From Kordiimonadaceae bacterium (GTDB lineage: Bacteria; Pseudomonadota; Alphaproteobacteria; Sphingomonadales; Emcibacteraceae): a stretch of 15,071 bases of DNA. The notes beneath the pieces were generated by a model. It was not told the DNA's origin. It was given only the letters and a program-made list of their open reading frames with translations, and made no database searches. Positions 1-5,290 of the stretch are shown piece after piece. Position 1 is the first letter of the stretch; each line of letters starts with the position of its first letter. The stretch covers positions 1 to 15,071 of the forward strand of contig JABIPV010000132.1 in assembly GCA_018699075.1 (NCBI GenBank), written 5' to 3'. Position numbers and translations under genes: made by a program.

Positions 1-111
1 ATTTCATCAGAAAAACGCGGTAAACAAGTTTTTTACCACGTAAATAGAAAAGAAGTTGCCGCCCTTCTACGTCATACGGCGGATAATATTGAAAAAACAT
101 GTTGTTCATAA
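1..111 (+). CDS. ArsR/SmtB-type metal-responsive repressor, C-terminal end (partial)
   Basis: Frame 1 is open from the window edge to TAA at 109-111 and gives the last 36 residues of a protein. The stretch GKQVFYHVNRKEVAALL matches the end of an ArsR-type winged helix: the wing beta-hairpin (basic, G-K/R-x-V-x-Y) followed by the C-terminal dimerisation helix. The protein ends in Cys-Cys-Ser, and a terminal Cys pair could be a metal or metalloid ligand, as C-terminal ligands are in some members of this family. It lies 13 bases upstream of a tiny Cys-rich gene, so the two probably form one operon in which the repressor senses the metal that the peptide binds. The DNA-binding helices are outside the window, so the family call rests on the wing and C-terminal helix only. 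GntR or MarR families are less likely. Confidence 0.6.
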   Translation: MSSEKRGKQVFYHVNRKEVAALLRHTADNIEKTCCS

Positions 112-213
112 AAGGAGAATTAAAATGACAACCAAAGAAAATGAAGACGTTAAAGAATGTAAATGTGAAAACTGTACGTGCGACTGTTGCAAGAATTGTA
201 ATTGTTCATAAAA
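102..213 (+). repeat. 12-bp direct repeat across two adjacent stop codons
   Basis: TTGTTCATAAAA occurs at 102-113 and again at 202-213, exactly 100 bases apart. Each copy spans the end of a gene (Cys-Ser-stop) and the first bases after it. A shorter copy, GTTCATAA, lies at 254-261. The repeat may simply reflect the shared Cys-Ser-stop ending, or a small local duplication. Confidence 0.5.
125..211 (+). CDS. 28-residue Cys-rich peptide, metallothionein-like
   Basis: This 28-codon ORF starts with ATG 8 bases after a strong ribosome binding site (AGGAG, 113-117), which supports real translation. The first 11 residues are polar and acidic. Residues 12-27 read CKCENCTCDCCKNCNC: eight Cys in the order CxCx2CxCxCCx2CxC, with no His and no aromatic residue. 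That composition is typical of metallothioneins, which wrap Zn, Cd or Cu(I) in thiolate clusters in the cytosol. Known bacterial metallothioneins such as SmtA or MymT are about 50-60 residues, so this one is about half the usual size and I do not recognise it as a named family. It directly follows an ArsR/SmtB-type regulator, as metal-buffering genes often do. A short Cys-rich metallochaperone or a redox peptide are alternatives. Coding is well supported; the metal-binding role is inferred from composition and context. Confidence 0.75.
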   Translation: MTTKENEDVKECKCENCTCDCCKNCNCS

Positions 214-246
214 AAAGCGCCTACCATCTGGCACGATGATAGACGC
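210..246 (-). terminator. Intrinsic terminator reading leftwards
   Basis: Arms 217-228 and 235-246 pair around a 6-base loop. Two positions are C:A mismatches in the + strand RNA but G:U wobbles in the - strand RNA, so the 12-bp stem is continuous only on the - strand. It is followed there by seven U (210-216). It therefore terminates a leftward transcript, although no - strand gene is visible to its right. It abuts the stop codon of the Cys-rich peptide gene. Confidence 0.6.
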
Positions 247-288
247 CCGAACAGTTCATAAGAACCATTCTATAACATTATAAACATA

Positions 289-323
289 AAGGCCGAGGCA
301 TTAGATTACAATGTCTCGGCCTT
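289..323 (+). terminator. Intrinsic terminator reading rightwards (end of ArsR/Cys-rich operon)
   Basis: AAGGCCGAGGCA (289-300) pairs with TGTCTCGGCCTT (312-323) over an 11-base loop. The one non-Watson-Crick pair is G:U on the + strand and A:C on the - strand, so the + direction is favoured. A T-rich tail (TTATTTAATT) follows. It most likely ends the ArsR/Cys-rich peptide transcript. Confidence 0.65.
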
Positions 324-329
324 ATTTAA

Positions 330-359
330 TTGAAAAGTTTTATATTTACTGCTAATAAT
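330..359 (+). promoter_or_regulatory. Candidate sigma70-type promoter for the 129-residue gene
   Basis: TTGAAA (330-335) and AATAAT (354-359) match the -35 and -10 consensus at five of six positions each, with an 18-base spacer. Transcription would start near 366 and leave a leader of about 107 bases before the ATG at 473. Found by eye in AT-rich DNA, so only moderately supported. Confidence 0.4.
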
Positions 360-365
360 CCTTTC

Positions 366-466
366 AGGTAGAAGAAGCTGCCTATGTCTGCAAAAGACCT
401 GATCACTTCATTTATATATTTTCATAGTTAAGTTCGGCTACTGCAGACACATCTGCCGATCAGGAG
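366..466 (+). promoter_or_regulatory. Structured leader with possible pseudoknot reaching the ribosome binding site
   Basis: Several complementary segments lie here. AGGTAG (366-371) pairs with CTGCCT (378-383) with one G:U. TGTCTGCA (385-392) pairs perfectly with TGCAGACA (442-449). CCTGATC (398-404) pairs perfectly with GATCAGG (458-464). The last two pairs interleave (A-B-A'-B'), which is the topology of a pseudoknot, and the final arm overlaps the Shine-Dalgarno AGGAG (462-466) of the gene at 473. This could be a translational switch or autoregulatory site. No known riboswitch class is recognised. Confidence 0.4.
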
Positions 467-472
467 TTAATT

Positions 473-862
473 ATGGATAGGATTATCAAATTAAAATCCC
501 AAGCAAAAAAGCTTGCCAAAGATAAAGACATTAAAATTAAAGCGGCGCTGGAACTTTTGGCGCAAGAAAACCAATTCCCAAATTGGAAAAGTTATAAAAA
601 CGCGGCCGATACCTTCTGGTATCAAAAATCATCGCCGTTTTTTAACCATTGGTTTGCCCGTCATAATGATGCGAAACAACATCAAAAACAAAATGGTGGG
701 TTCCTTTTAACTTATAAAGGTCAATATTTTGTCGCTGAAAAAGAATATATTGAATATGTAGGGCTAGATCCGGAAAATCCAATTTGGCAAAATATTCATT
801 TTGACGTTAGTACGTCAAATTCCCTGAATAAGTTGTCAAAAGTCTTCAAAACCAGATCATAA
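473..862 (+). CDS. Small protein of unknown function with N-terminal helical 'ALELLA..W' motif
   Basis: 129 residues, soluble, Lys-rich, with no signal peptide or membrane segment. The start is supported by AGGAG at 462-466, 6 bases upstream of the ATG. Residues 5-44 (LKSQAKKLAKDKD, then ALELLAQENQFPNWKSY) resemble a short helical motif, 'QAKxLxxxL...ALEL(V/L)A...GFxxW', found at the N-terminus of some proteobacterial and plasmid proteins annotated as glyoxalase-related. The C-terminal half (GGFLLTYKGQYFVAEKEYIEYVGLDP) looks like a small alpha/beta unit that I cannot place. The gene stands alone between a terminator and nirC and has its own promoter-like sequence and structured leader. Function unknown; the motif similarity is from memory and should be treated as weak. 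Confidence 0.75.
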   Translation: MDRIIKLKSQAKKLAKDKDIKIKAALELLAQENQFPNWKSYKNAADTFWYQKSSPFFNHWFARHNDAKQHQKQNGGFLLTYKGQYFVAEKEYIEYVGLDPENPIWQNIHFDVSTSNSLNKLSKVFKTRS

Positions 863-880
863 AAATTATTTATGAAATAA

Positions 881-1013
881 TATCGGCGTGCATAAAAACA
901 AAAAAATCACCTCTAGACAAAAGCTTACGATAAGAATAAAGTCTTAAAATAAAAACACAGGGTCTTAGGTAAATGAAACTTATTTGTATGAGGCCTATTT
1001 ATGCACGCTGATA
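881..1013 (+). promoter_or_regulatory. 16-bp inverted repeat bracketing the nirC leader and covering its start codon
   Basis: TATCGGCGTGCATAAA (881-896) and TTTATGCACGCTGATA (998-1013) are complementary at 15 of 16 positions, the exception being a G:U pair in + strand RNA. The right arm contains the nirC ATG (1001-1003) and its first codons and begins 5 bases after the ribosome binding site GAGG (990-993). If transcription starts left of 881, the RNA could fold back and hide the start codon. A separate AT-only hairpin, ATTATTT (865-871)/AAATAAT (875-881), adjoins the left arm. No FNR-type box was seen in 863-1000. Confidence 0.5.
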
Positions 1014-1810
1014 CCACCAAACAATTTTCAGAAATAGCTGTTGTGAAAATAAATTATTTTCGCCGCAATCCTGTTGGCTTTTTAATGTCCACCATGATGG
1101 CGGGCGCATATGTTGGCATCGGCATTATGCTCATTCTTACCCTTGGCAATGAAGCAGAGTCCGTATCACAAAAGCTTATTATGGGATGTTTTTTCGGCAT
1201 CACACTTACCTTAATTGTCTTTGCCGGGGCAGAACTTTTTTCTGGCCACATCATGTATATGACATTCGGTTATTTTTATAATAAAATATCCATTTTTACG
1301 GTGATTAAAGATTGGATAATTTGCTGGTATGGCAATCTTCTTGGCGCAGTTATGCTTTCTATATTGTTTGTCCTTGGTGGTGGAGGAGGCTTTCTTAATG
1401 ATAATACTGCTTTGGTACACACCCTTGCCGATACAAAAATGAACAGTGGTATTATTGAATTGATCGCCCGCGCCAGTATTTGTAATTGGCTTATTTGCCT
1501 CGCCATTTGGATGTCCTCAAAAACCACCAACGATACAGCAAAATGTATTTTAATATTTTGGTGCCTGTTTGCATTTGTCGCTGCGGGCTTTGAACATGGA
1601 ATTGCCAATATGACCGTATTCGCCATTTCGCTTCTGGGCAACCACCCGGACGGCGTTACTTTTACGGGAATGATTTATAATCTGGCCTGGGTTTCAATTG
1701 GTAATATAATTGGTGGCGCAGGATTTATCGGCGTTGCTTATTTCCTAACTTCTAATCCAATTATTAAAGGAACAGCCCCGCAAATTACCGGCAATGAACC
1801 GGCAGAATGA
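1001..1810 (+). CDS. nirC: Nitrite channel NirC (formate/nitrite transporter family)
   Basis: Pentameric FNT-family channel of the inner membrane that moves nitrite (and possibly other small monovalent anions). At 269 residues it is almost the same length as E. coli NirC (268) and, from memory, follows it along its whole length: NNPLGF/RRNPVGF near residue 22, MAGAYVG (33-39), ELFSGH (78-83), CNWLxCLAIWM (161-171), and the pore segment EHGIANMT with His199. Six membrane helices are evident. The start has GAGG 7 bases upstream and matches the family N-terminus. In enteric bacteria nirC usually sits with nirBD; here there is no nitrite reductase next to it. Its stop codon (1808-1810) directly touches the stop codon of the convergent PLP-enzyme gene. 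Regulation may act through the leader inverted repeat. Confidence 0.9.
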   Translation: MHADTTKQFSEIAVVKINYFRRNPVGFLMSTMMAGAYVGIGIMLILTLGNEAESVSQKLIMGCFFGITLTLIVFAGAELFSGHIMYMTFGYFYNKISIFTVIKDWIICWYGNLLGAVMLSILFVLGGGGGFLNDNTALVHTLADTKMNSGIIELIARASICNWLICLAIWMSSKTTNDTAKCILIFWCLFAFVAAGFEHGIANMTVFAISLLGNHPDGVTFTGMIYNLAWVSIGNIIGGAGFIGVAYFLTSNPIIKGTAPQITGNEPAE

Positions 1811-1826
1811 TTAAACCCGGTTCATT
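1793..1826. terminator. Bidirectional terminator formed from the coding ends of nirC and the PLP-enzyme gene
   Basis: AATGAACCGG (1793-1802) and CCGGTTCATT (1817-1826) form a perfect 10-bp stem with a 14-base loop. The two stop codons (1808-1813) sit in the loop, so each arm is coding sequence of a different gene. The T-tracts are poor on both sides, so the strength as an intrinsic terminator is uncertain. Confidence 0.5.
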
Positions 1827-3037
1827 AATACTTCATTTATCCGTTTACCGACTATAATTTCCTGTCCTTCATCAAGTGCCGTTGAGGATACATGAATGCG
1901 CCCCCCTGCAAACTTAAGGGCGCGAAAACGAATGGAGGGGTTTCCTGCTTTGAGTTCCTGGATAAATTCTTCATTGCTCATTTTGATAATCGATCTATCC
2001 CAATCTAGATCAAGATAAAGTTCGTTGACCATGCCTTCATCAACAATAACATTTTGTTTAAGGCTAGGAACATTCTTCATTTGATCAGACATGCGTGAAA
2101 ATATAGTGCGTTTACGCGCGAAATCTTCTTTTTCATTTATCCCTAAGGCGGTCTCAAACGCGATCATCATGCCTATATATTCTTCTGGCGCGACCTTCAT
2201 TCCTCTGCCAAGTGACCTAGAATTTGGGGAACTGTTGGCACGGGCATAAGCAACTAAATCCTTCTTACCAAGAAGCAAACCAGTACTATAAGGTCCACGA
2301 AGACCCTTACCGCCAGAAAAACCAACCAGATCAAAGCCAAGATTACAGGCATCAATCACATTGCTAGCGGGCGGCGTCATGGTTGCCCCGTCAAGGTATG
2401 TGGAAATGTTATGTTCTTTGGCAATTGCCAGATAAGTTTCCATATTAATACTGTCACCATCCGGATTGTGATTTGCAAGCAGCCAAAACATCATCGCGGT
2501 TTTCGGCCCAATAGCTTTTCTTAATTCATCCTCATCTGCGACCTCAACAAGCACTGCCCCGGCGACAATCAGTGCACGGTCATAAGTATAACGATGGTTT
2601 TTTTGAATAATCACTTCATTTTTTAGCCCTGTTGTATCGGGAAGCTGTTCGATTTTTCCCTTATCACCCATGGTCATACAAGCCGCCGTCGAAAGCACCA
2701 TAGCCGCCGTTGCACCCGAAGGCACCATGGCCGCTTCAGTCTGCGCAAGTTCAGCAATGCGTTTTCCAACCGCATCATGAAGATCGTCTACTTTCGCTTT
2801 ATTATATGTACCGTAACGAATAGCTTCAGCGACTTCAGGGCGCATTCGTGCACCACCAAAGGCGGAATATCCACCCGCAGCATTAATAAGTGGTGTCACA
2901 CCAATTTCTTTAAAATAATCGCGTTGAAATGTTTTAGGTGCCTGATATGTGCTCTGTGCTTTTGCCGCAAGTGGTGTTAAAATTGTTGCGGGGTATATGG
3001 CTGAGGATGCTTTTAAAAAAGTGCGTCTTGTGGTCAT
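1811..3037 (-). CDS. Tat-signal PLP-dependent enzyme, SelA/D-glucosaminate-6-phosphate ammonia-lyase-like
   Basis: 408 residues from the ATG at 3037, chosen because GGGGGAG lies just upstream and because the protein then begins with a twin-arginine signal: TTRRTFLKASS, a hydrophobic stretch, then LAAKAQ (about 23-28) as a likely cleavage site. The remainder is a fold-type I PLP enzyme: SGAT (about 107-110) for the phosphate region, Asp216 (LDGATMTPP) for the pyridine nitrogen, and SGGKGLRGP with Lys244 as the Schiff-base lysine. This is the pattern of DgaE-type ammonia-lyases/SelA-like proteins, which remove ammonia from 2-amino-sugar acids or similar amino acids. The real substrate is unknown. 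Tat export of a folded, cofactor-loaded PLP enzyme has precedent in PvdN of Pseudomonas. It starts one base after the stop of its upstream paralogue, so the two are co-translated. The ORF could start upstream at 3064, but that would bury the signal. Confidence 0.8.
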   Translation of the reverse strand: MTTRRTFLKASSAIYPATILTPLAAKAQSTYQAPKTFQRDYFKEIGVTPLINAAGGYSAFGGARMRPEVAEAIRYGTYNKAKVDDLHDAVGKRIAELAQTEAAMVPSGATAAMVLSTAACMTMGDKGKIEQLPDTTGLKNEVIIQKNHRYTYDRALIVAGAVLVEVADEDELRKAIGPKTAMMFWLLANHNPDGDSINMETYLAIAKEHNISTYLDGATMTPPASNVIDACNLGFDLVGFSGGKGLRGPYSTGLLLGKKDLVAYARANSSPNSRSLGRGMKVAPEEYIGMMIAFETALGINEKEDFARKRTIFSRMSDQMKNVPSLKQNVIVDEGMVNELYLDLDWDRSIIKMSNEEFIQELKAGNPSIRFRALKFAGGRIHVSSTALDEGQEIIVGKRINEVLMNRV

Positions 3038-3038
3038 A

Positions 3039-4229
3039 TCAATTCTCCCCCATTTTATGGTCAAGTAGAATTTCTATTACCCGCCTAGCGACAATCATTT
3101 CTTCCCCCCTTTTAAGCATATGTCCGGTCAAATGTAGCTCGCCAAACGATAAGAACATTGCCCGCAGTTCAATACAGGGCTGCCCATTTCGAAGGGCGAG
3201 CTTTAAATCATCTTTACTAATTTTATATTTATCTGGGTCCCAATCCACATTGACATAGGGCTCCATCCCCTGTGCGCTGGTCGATTGAACTTTTGTGGTG
3301 ACACCGTCTAATGCACTGATTTGATCCGCCATGTAATTGGTTAGTTTATAATATTCTACCATGTCCGCATCTTCATCATGTTTAAGCGCGGTTTCCACCG
3401 CCACCATCATGCCGAGATATTCTTCCGGTGCCACCTTCATAGAACGGCCCATGGCCGCATGATTTGGTGACCCATTTGCCTTGGCCGCAATGATTAAATC
3501 TTTTCGCCCCAATAAAAGACCCGCACTATAGGGGCCGCGAAGACCCTTACCGCCTGAAAAGCAACAAAGATCAAATCCTAATTTAACTGTATCCAATAAA
3601 TCTTGGATCGGCGGGACGGTTGTCGCCGCATCGCACAAAGTGGGGATATTATTTTCTTTGGCAATTTCAATCCAAGTCTTAATATCAATTTGCCCTTTCA
3701 TTTTACGGACATAAAACATCATTGCCGTTTTGCGGCCAATAGCATTTCTTAAATCCTCTTGTGTATCGACAAATACAAGCTTCGCTCCCGGCACCCGGAG
3801 CGCACGGTCATAAAGATACTTATGAGAGGTTTGTAAAATTACTTCATTCTTTATATTGTCCGCATGAGGAAGAGAATGAAGAATTTCCACGTCTAATCCC
3901 GACATACAGCCGGCGGTGCCGAGAATAATCGCCGATGTGGCGCCCGCAGACACCATGGCATATTCAGATCCAACAAGTTCGGCTATCCGCTTTCCGACTT
4001 TATCGTGCAAATCTTCCATGTCGGCTTTGTTCTCAACGGCATAATCCATGGCATCAATCACTTCTGGCCACATTTCTTCGCCGCCCAGCGATGAATAAGA
4101 ACCAATGGCATTAATAAATGGTTTTATGCCAAGCTCTTTGTGGTAATCGCGTTTAAAGGTTGGTGGCAGATCAGCCGCTGCCCCGTTTCCCCCTATAATT
4201 GCTTTTAGAAATGACCGACGTTCTGACAT
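3039..4229 (-). CDS. PLP-dependent enzyme, paralogue of its downstream neighbour, with degenerate Tat-like N-terminus
   Basis: 396 residues, first gene of a two-gene operon. It aligns along its length with the neighbour at 1811-3037; for example both contain a DLHD(K/A)VGKRIAEL segment and SGGKGLRGPYS. Lys228 is the PLP lysine, Asp200 (CDAATTVPP) the pyridine-nitrogen partner, and SAGAT (94-98) the phosphate region. Family precedent points to a beta-eliminating ammonia-lyase or related enzyme acting on an amino-sugar acid or amino acid. The N-terminus SERRSFLKAIIGG looks like a twin-arginine motif, but the hydrophobic core that should follow is only a few residues and is broken by Gly-Asn-Gly. 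It may therefore stay in the cytosol or travel with its partner. A heteromeric pair is possible. It is divergent from the lipoprotein/aga operon, with a dyad operator between them. Confidence 0.8.
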   Translation of the reverse strand: MSERRSFLKAIIGGNGAAADLPPTFKRDYHKELGIKPFINAIGSYSSLGGEEMWPEVIDAMDYAVENKADMEDLHDKVGKRIAELVGSEYAMVSAGATSAIILGTAGCMSGLDVEILHSLPHADNIKNEVILQTSHKYLYDRALRVPGAKLVFVDTQEDLRNAIGRKTAMMFYVRKMKGQIDIKTWIEIAKENNIPTLCDAATTVPPIQDLLDTVKLGFDLCCFSGGKGLRGPYSAGLLLGRKDLIIAAKANGSPNHAAMGRSMKVAPEEYLGMMVAVETALKHDEDADMVEYYKLTNYMADQISALDGVTTKVQSTSAQGMEPYVNVDWDPDKYKISKDDLKLALRNGQPCIELRAMFLSFGELHLTGHMLKRGEEMIVARRVIEILLDHKMGEN

Positions 4230-4262
4230 GGTATCTTCCTGATAAAGGGTTTTATTTTGTTA

Positions 4263-4280
4263 TTATAGTAATGACTATAA
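4263..4280. promoter_or_regulatory. Dyad operator between the PLP pair and the aga operon
   Basis: TTATAGTAATGACTATAA is a perfect 7-bp inverted repeat with a 4-base centre. It overlaps likely - strand -10 sequences (the - strand reads TATAAT at 4267-4262) and lies 33 bases before the start codon of the PLP gene. The inner halves TAGT/ACTA resemble the TNGT...ACNA halves of GntR-family sites, so the GntR gene at the right edge is one candidate binder. The 149-base region 4230-4378 has no other gene. Confidence 0.45.
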
Positions 4281-4339
4281 ATGAAAATTATCAAATATCA
4301 AATAAAGCAAAAACCCCTCTGTTTCTTGCAACTATTCTT

Positions 4340-4348
4340 TGCTATGAT
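4340..4348 (+). promoter_or_regulatory. Extended -10 promoter for the lipoprotein/aga operon
   Basis: TGC-TATGAT (4340-4348) is an extended -10 element with five of six -10 bases. No good -35 lies 17 bases upstream, as is common for extended -10 promoters. Transcription would start near 4355, about 25 bases before the lipoprotein start codon. Confidence 0.4.
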
Positions 4349-4378
4349 CGCGCCATAAAAATATATAGGGAAATAACA

Positions 4379-5290
4379 ATGTATAAAGCCTTTCGTAACA
4401 CAGGAAGTTTAGTAGCCACATTGGCACTTATGTCATGTGCGCCAACAGCAACTGATAATACAGACAGTGATCAGGACCAAATTATCGATCAAGACGAGGT
4501 TAGCTTTTTTGTCATGGTCAAATCATCCAATTATTCACAAGATGCAAATGACAATTTAACTTTTTTAAATAATCACATGTTTTCGGAAATTTTTATCAAT
4601 GAAGGTGTCGAATTAAAAAATCCGACCCTTACAAGGGATGCTAATAATATTCCGATGCCTTATGAAAAAAGAGACCATGATTATTATGTGGAAGGCGGCC
4701 ATTTTGATAATGTAGCAGAACTTGATGCCGCTTATCCCAACGGAGACTATACATTCAATTTCGGGCTATCAGACCGTACTGTATCCTCAACCATGAATAT
4801 CGCCGGCCCAGACGGTAAAACGGATATTCCCGCACCCATTACCATTACATTTCATCAAGACGGTGAGAAAGTCCCCTCATCAAATATTGATCCCGCAAAA
4901 CAGCTTACTATTCGCTGGACCGAATATTCAAATGGACGTAATGACCCCAAAGGAATTGTTGACGATATGATCTTTGTGGTGATGGCAGACTGTTACGGAG
5001 AGCGCATTACCCATACTGGGTTGCCCTTTCAAGGAGAATACACCAAATTTGATAAAGAAGAAGTGATAGTAGAAGCGGAATTTCTAAAAACCGGCCACCC
5101 TTATTCTATCTTTGTTGAATTTCCCCATGTAGTAGATAGCAGTATAACGAACGGCGTCCCCGGCTTCACATCTTATGCCACGGCCACATATATGGAAGTC
5201 TCTACAAGTGGGCTTGATACCTCCGCCGCGTGTCCCATCGAAAAAGTTCCAATGGACACAGGACAAACTGACCGCATGGAGGTTGAATAA
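4379..5290 (+). CDS. Lipoprotein of unknown function, first gene of the aga operon
   Basis: 303 residues from the ATG at 4379, which has AGGGA 8 bases upstream. The same frame is open back to 4199, but that start lies inside the divergent gene. The N-terminus (MYKAFRNTGSLVATLALMSC) is a lipoprotein signal with Cys20 as the lipidated residue; no Asp at +2 suggests the outer membrane. An acidic linker (about 24-40, Asp-rich) is followed by a probable beta-rich domain with phrases such as NGDYTFNFGL and PITITFHQDG. Two further Cys occur in the C-terminal half (DCYG and AACP) and could form a disulfide. I do not recognise the family. It ends directly before the EamA transporter with no gap, and GGAGG near its end serves as the next ribosome binding site. 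A surface role in binding or passing on the amino sugar is a guess from position only. Confidence 0.85.
   Translation: MYKAFRNTGSLVATLALMSCAPTATDNTDSDQDQIIDQDEVSFFVMVKSSNYSQDANDNLTFLNNHMFSEIFINEGVELKNPTLTRDANNIPMPYEKRDHDYYVEGGHFDNVAELDAAYPNGDYTFNFGLSDRTVSSTMNIAGPDGKTDIPAPITITFHQDGEKVPSSNIDPAKQLTIRWTEYSNGRNDPKGIVDDMIFVVMADCYGERITHTGLPFQGEYTKFDKEEVIVEAEFLKTGHPYSIFVEFPHVVDSSITNGVPGFTSYATATYMEVSTSGLDTSAACPIEKVPMDTGQTDRMEVE

Noticed and set aside
863..1000. FNR/NarL-type site upstream of nirC
   Set aside because: No TTGAT-N4-ATCAA dyad or clear NarL heptamer pair was found; only the long inverted repeat and an AT-only hairpin are present.
881..1013. Inverted repeat read as ends of a small transposable element
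   Set aside because: No target-site duplication at the flanks, and the right arm encodes the conserved-length N-terminus of nirC.
1276..1641. 121-residue - strand ORF opposite nirC
   Set aside because: Antisense to a conserved membrane protein and with no domain; its composition mirrors the nirC codons.
3038..3064. Earlier ATG for the downstream PLP gene
   Set aside because: Would overlap the preceding gene by 26 bases and place residues before the Tat motif; the ATG at 3037 has a strong ribosome binding site.
4199..4378. 60-residue upstream extension of the lipoprotein gene
   Set aside because: Would start inside the divergent PLP gene and cover the promoter region; the ATG at 4379 has a ribosome binding site and a lipoprotein signal directly after it.
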